A DNA stretch of 64,000 bases from DLKC01 sp002478885 (GTDB lineage: Bacteria; Bacteroidota; Bacteroidia; Chitinophagales; Chitinophagaceae): assembly GCA_046329585.1 (NCBI GenBank), contig JAXLUI010000001.1:496001-560000 (forward strand), given 5' to 3'. Position 1 is the stretch's first letter. Every line of letters begins with the position of its first letter. Made by a program: the position numbers and the translations under genes. This document shows, one piece after another, positions 24,801 to 33,591 of the stretch. Under the pieces are notes generated by a model. The model was given only the letters and a program-made list of their open reading frames with translations. It made no database searches and was not told where the DNA came from.

Positions 24801-25336
24801 ATGATCCATCGGTCCGCTCCCGGTTCATCGGCCTGGTGCTCCCATTTAAGAATTGCCCAAAACACAATTGCGGTAAAGAAAGAGCTCATCGCATAAACCT
24901 CCCCTTCCACAGCACTGTACCAGAACGAATCGGTAAACGTGTAAGCAATTGCACCAACGATTCCAGCGCCCATAATGGTCCATAGTTGGTTAGCTGTTAT
25001 TGGCTTTGTAGAATCTGTATGAACTATTTTTCGTGCGAAGTGAGTGATTGTCCAAAAGAGAAATAATATACTAAATCCGCTGGCCAGCGCACTCATCACA
25101 TTTACGGCCTTGGCAGCGTTAAGCGGGTCATTCCCAAATGCTACAATAAATATGCGGCCAAGCAAAACGAAGAGTGGCGCTCCCGGAGGGTGAGGAATCT
25201 GCACTTTAAAACAACTGCTCACAAATTCGCCGCAGTCCCAAAAGCTACCTCCCGCTTCACTTGTCATGATGTAAACGGCGCAGGCAAACAGTCCTACCGC
25301 CCATCCTGTAATGTTGTTGATCTTTTTGAAGTTCAT
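21881..25336 (-). CDS. DUF2723 / GT117 membrane glycosyltransferase
   Basis: An 1151-aa integral membrane protein of the DUF2723 family, the protein O-mannosyltransferase-like GT117 group common in Bacteroidota. The N-terminus has the family signature, with FWDCGEF near residue 33 and IPHPPGAPLF near 48. About a dozen hydrophobic helices occupy residues 10-720. The C-terminal third is soluble, including PNAILFTFGDNDTYPLW and a helical tail. It probably transfers sugar from a lipid carrier to exported proteins. It is a single-gene unit ending at a bidirectional terminator. Confidence 0.88.
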   Translation of the reverse strand: MNFKKINNITGWAVGLFACAVYIMTSEAGGSFWDCGEFVSSCFKVQIPHPPGAPLFVLLGRIFIVAFGNDPLNAAKAVNVMSALASGFSILFLFWTITHFARKIVHTDSTKPITANQLWTIMGAGIVGAIAYTFTDSFWYSAVEGEVYAMSSFFTAIVFWAILKWEHQADEPGADRWIIFIFFLIGLSIGVHLLCLLCIPAIVMAYYFRRRSSFNYSLIRKYFIRLTILGGALGFILALVGANMEANSDRGVPMDGTMSGLMLFGTIIGIALLYLVEKINKEKKELYGGAYIFFVLSFIILGIVQIGLIQYSIKGAGQFDILFVNDLGMPFFSGFAFFFIVVAIGIWLLLRIASRKGWAYLRLAVWCVAFTLIGYSTYITTMIRSNADPSVDMYNVDNPMSLVGYLGRDQYGDFPILYGQTFNAQPADFAESSMKYEKGKDKYIEIGKDIKYVYMPQDKMVFPRMWDASNDQGHADYYAYFMGIGKNNNGEYERSPTFGDNLKFFISYQTYFMYIRYFMWNFSGKQNDLQGVFTGNVRDGNWITGVPIIDNALYGDQGMMPDSLKNNKAHNTMYMLPFILGLIGLFYHFKRKGADALVNMLLFFFTGAAIIVYLNQPGYQPRERDYAYVGSFYAFAVWIGLAVPYFVEQASRWNTKLLKDILVASAVVAFIFLFSIVVSGYDGAAALTVAVGFLALFAAVAAGLPYVLKLLKNPTAITYAAFLACMLVPVLMGAQEWDDHDRSKKQLPRDMAKDYLESCAPNAILFTFGDNDTYPLWYAQEVEGIRPDIRVINTSLLGIDWYINQLRYKVNNSPAIDVIWSAEQIEGRKRDYIFYNPQPQFPENRYYDLYDMMKNYVGSDDKSKMVNRGADDYFNSFPVRKVAVPVDLNKVKANGTVNATDSVASEIRFEISKNLVMKNDLAVLNIIAANKWDRPIYFTMPYNDLGFANYLRRDGLSYRLVPVENSQVNTDYMYNLVMDPKKWGYGNANLPGVYYDEENRRHLNDIRKADTELAFDLIFKNRKEDAKKVLERADKMMLDENFPYGMTSRNNDHNKLSMAFLEAAYRCDDQALAAKVLASVKKDLQQQTRYYDALSGMKADNMEYEKKTASTLLQQLGQIEQVLGATGKPAVSEQGAIGGDSGTKKSIDSVK

Positions 25337-25664
25337 ACCAAGTCTTGGTTTTTTGAAAGACTCGCAAACCTATCGTAAAAATTGTAAAATGGGAAATCGA
25401 AGATTGATTTTAAGAATTGAATAAGAAATACCTGGAGAATTGAGCCGCTTTTGCCCCGAAGCACTTGAAAACCGATTCACCCAAATGTCGATCTTGCGAG
25501 GTTCTTTTAATATATTCAACTGCGGAAAATTGTTAACTTTATTCTTATCGAAACCTGCCGGTCATAATACAATTGCAATATCTACGATTCGCGGAACCAT
25601 CTCTTAGCACACTGGCCATAAATATTGCAGGCAAACTATTCATTTCACGCTAAAACATTTTTAT
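25337..25664. other. Intergenic region between divergent genes
   Basis: A 328-bp region between the divergent starts of the GT117 gene and a small membrane protein gene. It should hold both promoters. I see no confident -33/-7 pair, repeat or ORF. Confidence 0.4.
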
Positions 25665-26090
25665 ATGAACTACGATTACAAGCAGTCCGATCTGTCTAGA
25701 TCTGTACTGGGTGGATTGTTTTCCGGGCTAATTGCTACGGTCGCCAATATTGCCTTTATCCTTATCTACAGGGCAATAACCAGTTACTACGATTTCGGAG
25801 CCTTAGACATTTTAATCATTGTATTTGGCTCCATTCTATTGTCAATGGCTTGCGGTATCATGTTTTATTTCTTTGTTCACAATCTAAAGCAGGGAATTTC
25901 ATTTTACAGGATCATGGTAATAGTCACTACTGTTGCTATTGTTTACGCCGGAATTGCTTTCAGGGGAACTTTTGAAGACACTATCTCCAACGAATTCAAA
26001 ATACTGGTAACAGGCACGCAGATTATTATCGGTTTACTTGCTGCTTTTCTTATTCCATATCTTTTTCGCCACGACAGCATTATCAGCTAA
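25665..26090 (+). CDS. Small four-helix membrane protein
   Basis: A 141-aa protein with four hydrophobic segments (about 14-36, 43-67, 80-100 and 112-134) and a short cytoplasmic N-terminus. I do not recognise the family. The 144-aa protein at 26876 has the same length and helix spacing, so the two may be diverged paralogues around the Dabb gene. No signal peptide or catalytic residues are evident. Confidence 0.65.
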   Translation: MNYDYKQSDLSRSVLGGLFSGLIATVANIAFILIYRAITSYYDFGALDILIIVFGSILLSMACGIMFYFFVHNLKQGISFYRIMVIVTTVAIVYAGIAFRGTFEDTISNEFKILVTGTQIIIGLLAAFLIPYLFRHDSIIS

Positions 26091-26104
26091 TCACAAAACA
26101 AAAA

Positions 26105-26134
26105 AGGGCATTTGCCTTCTGGTGCACATGCCCT
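26105..26134 (+). terminator. Possible terminator hairpin
   Basis: AGGGCAT/ATGCCCT 7-bp stem with a 16-nt loop, 15 bp after the stop codon. The T run is not immediate (26145-26149), so the call is weak. Confidence 0.35.
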
Positions 26135-26156
26135 GCCGGTTACATTTTTATAATTT

Positions 26157-26208
26157 TAAGCCAGGCATTGAATATGCATTAAGCTTGCGTTGCGTCGCAC
26201 ACTTGTAC
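26157..26208 (-). repeat. Interspersed TGCGACGCAA repeat, copy 6
   Basis: Core at 26190-26199. On the minus strand: GTACAAGTG, core, then CGCAAGCTTAATGCATATTC and GCCTGGC. The tail matches copy 1 closely. Confidence 0.7.
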
Positions 26209-26299
26209 TACATATCCCTGGTGAACCAAAAGCGGACGCGCTATAAACAACCATTATTTAAACCGCCCGAGACAACGTTCCCGCAGCGAAACATTCAAT

Positions 26300-26683
26300 T
26301 TATTGTTGTGCCCAATAATCGAGTACCGTAACTTTTTCCGGAGCCGGCTTCAACAAAGCTACAAATGCCTTATGTGCCGGATCAACCAGGTAAGCATCTC
26401 TGTCGGCCTCGCTGGTGAAAGTCACAAAAAAGCAATACTTCAGCCCCTGGTTTAATCCTTCAGGGCTGTTATTGGTCCCCCACTCAAATGCTTTGATCAA
26501 AGGAATTTTGCCCGGCAATGCCTTAAAGGCTTCTACTATTTTTCCTATGTAGGCAGAATCTGTTCCTTCTTTCCAGCCAAACATTACCACATGTCTAAGA
26601 ACCTGCTGCTGATTATTATTCTGTGCATTTGCCATAATAAAAATCGAAAATAAGATGAGTAAGGTGAGTAATATTTTTTTCAT
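26300..26683 (-). CDS. Secreted Dabb (stress-responsive A/B barrel) protein
   Basis: 127 aa from the ATG at 26683, which starts a clean signal peptide (MKKILLTLLILFSIFIMANAQ); an upstream in-frame codon at 26713 is less likely. The mature part fits the Dabb ferredoxin-like fold: LRHVVMFGWKEGT at the start, EWGTNNSPEGLNQGLKYCFF in the middle and PAHKAFVALLKP near the end. Dabb proteins are often dimeric and poorly characterised. The export signal suggests a periplasmic role. Confidence 0.8.
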   Translation of the reverse strand: MKKILLTLLILFSIFIMANAQNNNQQQVLRHVVMFGWKEGTDSAYIGKIVEAFKALPGKIPLIKAFEWGTNNSPEGLNQGLKYCFFVTFTSEADRDAYLVDPAHKAFVALLKPAPEKVTVLDYWAQQ

Positions 26684-26875
26684 GACTTTTATTTTGGTAA
26701 AATTAACCTGCATATTTGTTGATCGCAGTATTTACCAAATATTATTTCTTTTACCGGTAAATGGCGGCACTCATCAAAGCGGACAGAATAATGAAAAGAA
26801 AATAATAAAAATGTTATTATTGCATAGATAACAGCACAACTTTGCCCGACCAATTCAAATCCACAAACAATTGAC

Positions 26876-27310
26876 ATGAAAAATTTGTCTCTTACCTCTA
26901 ATTTTCTTCTAAACGCTTTTTTTACAGCAGTGGTCATAAATACGGTTGTAATTAGTGCGCACATTTTAACAGCAAATGATTATGATTTTTTAGATAGCGT
27001 GAGCGTAGTTTTTCATTCGCTTGCAATCAGTGCTGCGTTTTTCGTTGCAGTTTGTGTTGCATTGCTATTCACTACCATCATTTTAAAAAAAACATCAAAG
27101 GAGAAAACATTCTGGATGCTCATGATTGTTGGCATAACAGTCACAGTGCTCCTTTTCATGGAATCTGGGAGACTATATGCCGGCTTTAACGATGAACCTG
27201 TGATGATCGCATCTATAAGTGCCTTTTCTATTTTGGTTAGTCTAACCGCGCAATATGAATTGCTGACCGATGAAAATTTCAAAGGATCTTTCCATATCGA
27301 TGTCGACTAA
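26876..27310 (+). CDS. Small four-helix membrane protein
   Basis: A 144-aa protein with four hydrophobic segments (about 8-30, 40-68, 79-98 and 107-127) and an acidic C-terminus. Unrecognised family. It is similar in size and topology to the protein at 25665, and divergent from the Dabb gene, sharing a 192-bp upstream region with it. Confidence 0.6.
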   Translation: MKNLSLTSNFLLNAFFTAVVINTVVISAHILTANDYDFLDSVSVVFHSLAISAAFFVAVCVALLFTTIILKKTSKEKTFWMLMIVGITVTVLLFMESGRLYAGFNDEPVMIASISAFSILVSLTAQYELLTDENFKGSFHIDVD

Positions 27311-27976
27311 ACAGCCGTTAAAAAATATTTATCCATATTTGTTAATAATTTTTTTTGCGAAAGTGATTTTTTTAATGATAACACCTATCTTTACACAGTA
27401 TCACTCCTGACCAGTTGAAAAATTCCAATCGTTAATTCCGCACCTTCTGACGACCAAATAAAAACCTCCAATCCAATATTTGCTATGAGAAAATCTTCGA
27501 TTTTTCTTGCTAATATTTATTTGCCTGACTCAAACCGTATCAGCGACTTTTTACCGGATCGTCCGTTTTTATTTCGTTTCCCTGATTATTGTTTTACACA
27601 AGATAGGTATACTGCCTGAGCACGTGTACCGGCTAAGTATTTTTTGTAGTTGTATTTCAAACCGTAGTTCAGCCTGTTCTTTTATTCCAGTTTCAATGGC
27701 ATAGAGAAGTTTGAATATTTGCGGTGTTAGTGTGCCCCTTTTTTTGACCCCTTACCCCTAAAATGCTTTTGAAAAAGCACAAGAATTACTAGTAACAACC
27801 GGGATATTAAATTCCTGGTTGTTATTCTTGTTTAAGGAAGCATGTAAAGAGGTGGCCTGTTTCATCAGTCATAACCGGGCAGTTTCATAGCAGCGTAAAG
27901 TTTTGTTGCACAAGTGTGCGACGCAACAGCAGTTGCCAACGGCACTAAAGCCGGGTTCAAAAAGATATTAAAAAAA
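27311..27976. other. Intergenic region, possible gene remnant
   Basis: This 666-bp gap has one interspersed repeat (near 27917) and no convincing gene. An ATG at 27485 opens 44 codons. A shift of frame would give a signal-peptide-like start (MRKSSIF, then LIFICLTQTVSA), which might be a broken secreted-protein gene, but the evidence is thin. Confidence 0.3.
27905..27963 (+). repeat. Interspersed TGCGACGCAA repeat, copy 7
   Basis: Core at 27917-27926: GCACAAGTG, core, CAGCAG, then AAAGCCGGGTTCAAAAA. It runs into the A tract of the fsa terminator. Confidence 0.8.
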
Positions 27977-27996
27977 ATCCCCGCTTCTGCGGGGAT
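27970..27996 (-). terminator. Terminator of fsa
   Basis: Perfect 8-bp stem ATCCCCGC/GCGGGGAT with a 4-nt loop. On the minus strand it is followed by a T run and lies 5 bp after the fsa stop codon. Confidence 0.9.
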
Positions 27997-28001
27997 CATT
28001 G

Positions 28002-28652
28002 TTACATCTTCTTTGCGTCTTCCAGAAACTTTGAAAGACCAATATCGGTAAGTGGATGTTTTAGTAATCCCAGGATTGAATCGAGCGGGCAGGTGCAAAC
28101 ATCGGCACCCAATTCGGCACACTTGATAATGTGGTTCGGGTTGCGGATCGATGCAGCTAATATTTCTGTTTCAAAGCCTTGTATAGAATAGATATGCGCA
28201 ATTTGTGAGATGAGTTCTGTACCATCCCAACCGCTGTCGTCAATACGCCCGATGAACGGGGAAACATACTTTGCACCAGCTTTTGCTGCCAGGATGGCCT
28301 GGCCGGCAGAAAACACCAGCGTACAGTTTGTTTTAATACCGTTATCGGTAAACCACTTGATGGCCTTTACACCGTCTTTTATCATGGGAACTTTTACAAT
28401 GATATTCGGGTGTATATCCGCGAGCTTTTTTCCCTCGGCGATTATTTCTTCAAAAGTAACAGAAAGCACTTCTGCGCTGATGTCGCCATCGACCAACTCG
28501 CAAATGGTTTTATAATGATTGTTGATCGCTTCTGTTCCTTTGATGCCTTCTTTAGCCATTAAGGAAGGATTGGTGGTAACACCATCGAGGATACCTAAGT
28601 CATTTGCTTCTTTGATCTGTGCGAGATTTGCTGTGTCGATGAAGAATTTCAT
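28002..28652 (-). CDS. fsa: Fructose-6-phosphate aldolase / small transaldolase
   Basis: A 216-aa protein of the small (type 3) transaldolase/FSA family, which makes or cleaves C-C bonds through a lysine Schiff base in sugar-phosphate metabolism. The signature start MKFFIDTANLAQI, VTTNPSLMAKEG, the Schiff-base lysine in IVKVPM, CTLVFSAGQA, YVSPFIGRIDD and AASIRNP are all present. Full length, with its own terminator. The SRP RNA gene lies just upstream on the same strand. Sequence alone does not separate aldolase from transaldolase activity. Confidence 0.93.
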   Translation of the reverse strand: MKFFIDTANLAQIKEANDLGILDGVTTNPSLMAKEGIKGTEAINNHYKTICELVDGDISAEVLSVTFEEIIAEGKKLADIHPNIIVKVPMIKDGVKAIKWFTDNGIKTNCTLVFSAGQAILAAKAGAKYVSPFIGRIDDSGWDGTELISQIAHIYSIQGFETEILAASIRNPNHIIKCAELGADVCTCPLDSILGLLKHPLTDIGLSKFLEDAKKM

Positions 28653-28751
28653 GCTGCACGAAACCGCTGCTGTGGCGGTAAAATTTTTGTTTAGTTAATC
28701 CTGAGCATTTGATATACCCCGTCAGGAGACTTGGGGGTAAAATAAAAAAAT

Positions 28752-28845
28752 GGCAGGCTTATTACATCGCACCGCTCAACCGCCTACTCTTGCTGCATTC
28801 CTGCCCTGGGAGGGTTCAGCAGGAGCTGGTCGTGTAAGACCTGCC
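28752..28845 (-). ncRNA. ffs: Signal recognition particle RNA (small bacterial type)
   Basis: On the minus strand about 94 nt close with GGCAGG/CCTGCC and CTTACA/TGTAATAAG pairings. They enclose the domain IV-like apical part: CCCTCCCAGGGCAGGAATGCAGCAAGAG, given here as CCCTCCC, GGGCAGGAA and GCAGCAAG, with the conserved GGAA and AGCA loops. A T run follows on that strand. It sits between fsa and the T9SS plug gene. Ends are estimated from the closing helix. Confidence 0.8.
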
Positions 28846-28892
28846 GCTGCAAATATAGTGGTAGAATTGAAAAACAAAAGAGGTTTATTTTT

Positions 28893-30173
28893 TTATTGTT
28901 GCTGGTAGGTTCGGGAATTTACGGTTACAGCAGACACCAATTCATCGTACCGGTTGCCCAGCGAACGGTAATACACGAGTATCGTGTAAAGATTTTCCGT
29001 TTCCCAATAATCGCCATCGGTAAGGGCTGTTTCTGCCTTTGCATATTTGTTCCTGGCATCTTTTGTAACATAGGTATAGTTATAATATCCCTGTTTAAGC
29101 AACAGGCTTATTTCATATTCCCCTGTTTCGCCGTTAAAATGAAGTTTTGTTAAGTCGTTAAGATCGTAGTTGGTCATTTGCCCGACAATATAAACGTCTT
29201 GACCCGGGTATGGCTTGTTGCCGGACGGTATAAAATGAAAATGCACAGTGCCGTAATCGCCCTGCCACCAGGGATTATTGGCGTCGGTACAATCGATACT
29301 GAAAAAACCGTCGTAGTCCTGCACGGCAAGCCATCTCTCATGGCTCCGCTGAATATCGCCCCGCACATAAACATCTTCCGGTGTATTATTCCTGTTTATT
29401 TCCTGTATGTGCTCGCTCTGGTACCGGAAACTTCGCATATCAAGCCACCGGAATTCTTTGCCGGCGGGGAAAAGAAAATCCCGCTCACCGTTGTACTCGT
29501 AATTGTTGCCACGCATAAATAAAGGTTGCATACCCTTAATGGCATTGTCCCAGCGAAAATTCTGCAACACCACTACTTTCAGTTGTTGCTGCGGGTTAAG
29601 TATGTTCAACTTTGAATTATCGAGGGAGAATTGCACTTTATGATCTGTGTTGGTGACAGATGAGTTATAAGGCTGCTGTATTTTTACAGCAACGGTTACT
29701 TTATTATCAACGACCAATAGTCTTTTTGTGAATGCAAGTTTTGAGGTGTCGCCGTTCAGGAAAACTTTTAAAAGATAGTTTCCAGATTTTCTTATCTGGC
29801 AATTTTGTTCAGGCAGCATTACCTGGTAATGAATATACTTTACTTTGGCTATTCCTGAAACCCTATATTGGGTAATCCTGTTCTGGGTAAATCCTTCAAT
29901 ATAATCGAGAGCATTGAGGTCAAGTACATTCCAGTCAGCATCGCACAGTTGCCATGTGTAACTATAGTTTTTTATTCTTGCATCGAGGTCATCGAAATGC
30001 AGTTCCAGCCCACCAATTGCACCTAAGTTTATAACCGGGTAACTCATCTGGTTACCGCGTTGGAAGAATTTTATACCATTTATTTTGGGCATATAAACTT
30101 TATCCGGTTCACGTTGGGAAATGCCGGGTAAAGACAGTGAAAACAATAATACAATGGCGATTAGACGATTCAT
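28893..30173 (-). CDS. Type IX secretion system plug protein (DUF5103)
   Basis: A 426-aa secreted protein (signal peptide ending near LPGIS) of the DUF5103 family, whose members occlude the SprA translocon of the T9SS when no substrate is loaded. Typical segments include YTWQLCDADWN, DYIEGFTQNRITQYRVS, PYNSSVTNTDHKVQ and GQMTNYDLNDLTKL. Its presence fits the T9SS sorting domain of the exoprotein at 12488. Single gene, divergent from the permease at 30287. Confidence 0.85.
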   Translation of the reverse strand: MNRLIAIVLLFSLSLPGISQREPDKVYMPKINGIKFFQRGNQMSYPVINLGAIGGLELHFDDLDARIKNYSYTWQLCDADWNVLDLNALDYIEGFTQNRITQYRVSGIAKVKYIHYQVMLPEQNCQIRKSGNYLLKVFLNGDTSKLAFTKRLLVVDNKVTVAVKIQQPYNSSVTNTDHKVQFSLDNSKLNILNPQQQLKVVVLQNFRWDNAIKGMQPLFMRGNNYEYNGERDFLFPAGKEFRWLDMRSFRYQSEHIQEINRNNTPEDVYVRGDIQRSHERWLAVQDYDGFFSIDCTDANNPWWQGDYGTVHFHFIPSGNKPYPGQDVYIVGQMTNYDLNDLTKLHFNGETGEYEISLLLKQGYYNYTYVTKDARNKYAKAETALTDGDYWETENLYTILVYYRSLGNRYDELVSAVTVNSRTYQQQ

Positions 30174-30247
30174 GTGACATGTTTAAAACAGGAAACTAAA
30201 CTATGCAATAAACGTATAACATACGATTTAATTATAACAAAGCATAT

Positions 30248-30278
30248 TTTGCTGCCATCGCTTAGCATTGTAGTTTTA
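30248..30278 (+). promoter_or_regulatory. Bacteroidota-type promoter of the permease gene
   Basis: TTTG at 30248-30251, a 19-bp spacer, then TAGTTTTA at 30271-30278, matching the TTTG/TAnnTTTG pattern, with the start codon 9 bp further on. The short leader is typical of the phylum. Confidence 0.45.
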
Positions 30279-30286
30279 CGCCCTTC

Positions 30287-31528
30287 ATGAATGTATCATC
30301 TTTCATAGCAAAACGGGTGGCATTTAACAGCCAGCGTAGCTTTTCCCGGTTCATTATAAGAATTGCTACTGCCGCTACTGCTTTAAGTGTTGCCGCAATG
30401 ATTATCACCCTTGCATTTGTGAACGGCTTTCAACAGGCGGTGAGCCAAAAGGTCTTTGCTTTTTGGGGGCATATAAGGGTTCAGCAATATGAACCCGATA
30501 AATCACTGAATGCTGAAGATACTCCGCTAAAACATAACGATACTGTTTTACAAATTCTCAGGACAACGCCGGGCGTAAAGCAGGTTCAGCCTTTTGCCAC
30601 AAAATCAGCGGTGCTCGAAAAGAACAAAGAAATCGAAGGCGTTCTGTTCAAGGGAATTGACGATACCTATGATTTCAACAGCATTAGACCTTTTCTTGTT
30701 GCGGGCTCGTGGCCAACTTTCAACGACACTTTTTACAGCCGGGAAATCGCTGTTTCCAGGCCTGTCGCCGATGAACTGCTCATTAATGTCAACGACAGCA
30801 TCAACATCTATTTTATTTCGCCTGAAACCTCAGGGTCAAGTGTAAGAAGATTAAAGGTGACCGGTATCTTTAAAACAGGCATCGAAGAGTTTGATAAAAC
30901 TTATGCCATTGGTGACATAAGGCTGTTGCGCCGCATCAACAACTGGAGAAACAATGAAATTGGTGGCTACGAGGTTTTCCTCAACGATTATAAGCGCATC
31001 GATTCCGTAAACAATCTTTTGTACGATGGCCCGCACCAACTGCCCGGCGCATGGATCAGCCGCTCTATCAGGGATATTTACCCGTTCATTTTCGATTGGC
31101 TAAATATACAGGACGTAAACCGTAACGTGATTTTTATCGTTATGTCCATCATTGCCATCATTAATCTCGTAACCTGCTTATTGATTCTCGTACTGGAACG
31201 AACAAGAATGGTCGGCATTTTAAAAGCCATTGGCGGCACCAACTGGAGCATTCAAAAAATATTTTTATATCATGCATCCATCATCTCCGGGAAAGGAATT
31301 TTATACGGCCTCTTCTTTGGCGTAGGCATCGCATTGCTGGAGCAATATACCGGCTTCATCAAACTCGACGAGGCTGCCTATTATGTTTCAAGCGCACCCG
31401 TACAAATTATTTGGTGGCAAGTGCTCGCTGTTTGCATCAGCACGCTTGTGGTTTGCTTTCTCTCACTCATTTTACCCACGCTTTTCGTAAGAACAATCAG
31501 GCCGGTAAAGGCTATCCAGTTCAGATAA
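30287..31528 (+). CDS. LolC/E-type ABC transporter permease
   Basis: A 413-aa FtsX/MacB-like permease of the lipoprotein-releasing (LolC/E) type. One membrane helix (about 22-45) is followed by a large periplasmic domain, then three C-terminal helices (about 278-300, 325-350 and 370-400). The family feature VNGFQQAVSQKVFAFWGHI follows the first helix. It probably moves lipoproteins from the inner membrane; the ATPase partner is not in this window. Confidence 0.85.
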   Translation: MNVSSFIAKRVAFNSQRSFSRFIIRIATAATALSVAAMIITLAFVNGFQQAVSQKVFAFWGHIRVQQYEPDKSLNAEDTPLKHNDTVLQILRTTPGVKQVQPFATKSAVLEKNKEIEGVLFKGIDDTYDFNSIRPFLVAGSWPTFNDTFYSREIAVSRPVADELLINVNDSINIYFISPETSGSSVRRLKVTGIFKTGIEEFDKTYAIGDIRLLRRINNWRNNEIGGYEVFLNDYKRIDSVNNLLYDGPHQLPGAWISRSIRDIYPFIFDWLNIQDVNRNVIFIVMSIIAIINLVTCLLILVLERTRMVGILKAIGGTNWSIQKIFLYHASIISGKGILYGLFFGVGIALLEQYTGFIKLDEAAYYVSSAPVQIIWWQVLAVCISTLVVCFLSLILPTLFVRTIRPVKAIQFR

Positions 31529-31885
31529 TTTTTAAAGCCGGCTGCTGTACTTCGTGGTCCCGCATGTGCGGAATTGTGTCACTCTTTGCATAGTTCGGCG
31601 CTATATGTTGCGTCGTGAAATGTAAAAGGTGATAGTCAGAATTTAACGCATGTCTTTCACGTTTGACGAAAAAAGATATTCAGCACATGTGTGCGACGCA
31701 ACAGCAGCTGATGGACGCGAAATGCCGGCCCCACTATTCAATTGCCCTGCTTTAAAGGTTGCCCTTTTATTTTAATTGACCGTTCAGTTTATATAGGTTA
31801 ACTTGTTAGACCGCAACTCACTTCTCTTTCTTTTTATTTTCTGCAAAGCTGTTCCCAACGATTTACAAAAGTTGCCGGGCTAAAA
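31529..31885. other. Intergenic region with repeat and degenerate copies
   Basis: A 357-bp gap holding one full interspersed repeat (core 31692-31701) and two decayed relatives: GTGTCACTCTT near 31567 and TTGCGTCGTG near 31618. I see no gene. Confidence 0.5.
31681..31732 (+). repeat. Interspersed TGCGACGCAA repeat, copy 8
   Basis: Core at 31692-31701: GCACATGTG, core, CAGCAGCTG, then ATGCCGGCCCC. Confidence 0.75.
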
Positions 31886-33442
31886 ATGCATTTTATGGCA
31901 AAATTAAAAATCGGCGTTATCGACCTGGTAAGCAAAGGCCCGACCAATACTTTATGGGCAAAGATTATGCACGCAAACCTTGCCAGCGTTATGCCGCAAG
32001 TGGTGGCCACCTGGTGCGAACAGGAAGGCCACGACGTGAAAATGATCTGTTACACCGGCCTGGAAGATCTTCCCAATGAAGTGCCCAAAGATGTTGATCT
32101 TGTATTTGTCTGCTCCTTTACACAAGCTGCGATGCTCGCCTATTCACTGAGTAATTTTTTCAGAAGTCGTGGCATTGTGACCGTACTCGGCGGACCACAT
32201 GCACGGTGCTATCCCGACGATGCCGTTAAATATTTTGACTATGTGCTTGGCTTTACCAACAAATCGACTATTCAGGAAGTGCTGGACAATTGCATGCCAC
32301 AAAAGCCAACGGGGATGCAGCTCTCAGCCGGCCGGCAACCGGCAACCCTGCCCGGTGTAAAAGAACGTTGGAAATTTATTGAACCAACTTTGAAGAAGGC
32401 ACCATTTCTTAAAATGGTTGCCATGATCGGCAGCATGGGTTGCCCCTATACCTGCTCATTTTGCATCGATTCTACCGTGCCATACCAGCCGCTTGATTTT
32501 GATGTAATGAAAGATGACCTTCGCTTTTTGCGCACAAAATTCAAGCGCCCGCTGATCGTTTGGCACGATCCAAATTTTGGTGTTCGTTTTAATGATAACA
32601 TGGAAGCTATTGCCTCTGTGGCGCCTGCAAAAAGCTTTAAGTTTATTGCAGAAAGCAGCATGTCTATCCTAACAGAAGAACACCTGAAAGTGATGCAACA
32701 CAACGGCTTTGACGCGATGCTGCCGGGTATCGAATCCTGGTTCGACCTCGGTAATAAGTCACGCACAAAACATATTGCCGGGCAACAGAAGCTAATGCAG
32801 ATTGCTGAACACGTGAATACAATATTGAAATATATTCCTTACGTACAAACCAATTTCGTGTTGGGTATGGATAATGATGAAGGCGAACTTCCGTTCGAAC
32901 TGACAAAGCGTTTTGTTGATTTGGCGCCTGCAGCCTTTCCGGGTTATTCTTTGCTGTCGGCCTTTGGTGAGGCTGCGCCACTTAACCTCGGGTATCAACG
33001 CGAAGGCCGCGTGCTTGGTTTCCCCTTTCATTTTCTCAACAATCACCTTGCAATGAACATAAAGCCGAAGCATTATGAATGGATCGACTTTTACAACAAA
33101 GTGATCGATCTCACGGAATACAGTTTCTCTAAACGAGCCATCTATAACAGGTTTAGAGCAACAAACTATTTTATTTCCAAATGGATGAATGTTATGCGTG
33201 CCATTTCGTCCGAAGGTTATGGCCGGCTTCGCTTCTATCGAAAGGTTCGTGAAAACCTTAAACACGATCACAATTTCAGGGCCTATTTTGAAGGTGAAAC
33301 CAATGTGTTGCCAAAGTTTTATACTGATATTGTTCAAAAGGATCTGGGCATTTGGTGGCAATGGTTGCCGCCCGAAGCCATGCAACACGATCAGAATGCC
33401 TACCTGAATAAGACCCTTGCAAAACAAGCTGTAGTTGCGTAA
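31886..33442 (+). CDS. B12-domain-like radical SAM protein
   Basis: 518 aa; the start may be at 31895 (MAKLKIGVIDL). Residues 5-135 form a Rossmann-like cobalamin-binding-type domain that lacks the DxHxxG base-off motif. The radical SAM motif CPYTCSFC (C186, C190, C193) binds the 4Fe-4S cluster, and the C-terminal 150 residues are helical. It resembles RSMT/Elp3-like uncharacterised enzymes; the reaction cannot be read from sequence. Monocistronic. Confidence 0.8.
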   Translation: MHFMAKLKIGVIDLVSKGPTNTLWAKIMHANLASVMPQVVATWCEQEGHDVKMICYTGLEDLPNEVPKDVDLVFVCSFTQAAMLAYSLSNFFRSRGIVTVLGGPHARCYPDDAVKYFDYVLGFTNKSTIQEVLDNCMPQKPTGMQLSAGRQPATLPGVKERWKFIEPTLKKAPFLKMVAMIGSMGCPYTCSFCIDSTVPYQPLDFDVMKDDLRFLRTKFKRPLIVWHDPNFGVRFNDNMEAIASVAPAKSFKFIAESSMSILTEEHLKVMQHNGFDAMLPGIESWFDLGNKSRTKHIAGQQKLMQIAEHVNTILKYIPYVQTNFVLGMDNDEGELPFELTKRFVDLAPAAFPGYSLLSAFGEAAPLNLGYQREGRVLGFPFHFLNNHLAMNIKPKHYEWIDFYNKVIDLTEYSFSKRAIYNRFRATNYFISKWMNVMRAISSEGYGRLRFYRKVRENLKHDHNFRAYFEGETNVLPKFYTDIVQKDLGIWWQWLPPEAMQHDQNAYLNKTLAKQAVVA

Positions 33443-33591
33443 CAGTTGCTCGTTTGAAATACTAAGACAATAATGGAGCGGGCTGCGGTGCTGCTATCAG
33501 CAGTTGTTGTGTCACTCACTTGTACACCTCTATCGGAACGGGGCAAAAAGCAATTGCTCAGACTAGCTCGCAAGTGAACACCGTGCGCTGG

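Noticed and set aside
27485..27704. Small secreted protein or frameshifted gene
   Set aside because: It needs a frameshift to look like a signal peptide and has no recognisable domain; reported only as a possible remnant.
30248..30278. Housekeeping sigma-70 -35/-10 promoter
   Set aside because: No TTGACA/TATAAT pair; the TTTG/TAnnTTTG form fits better.
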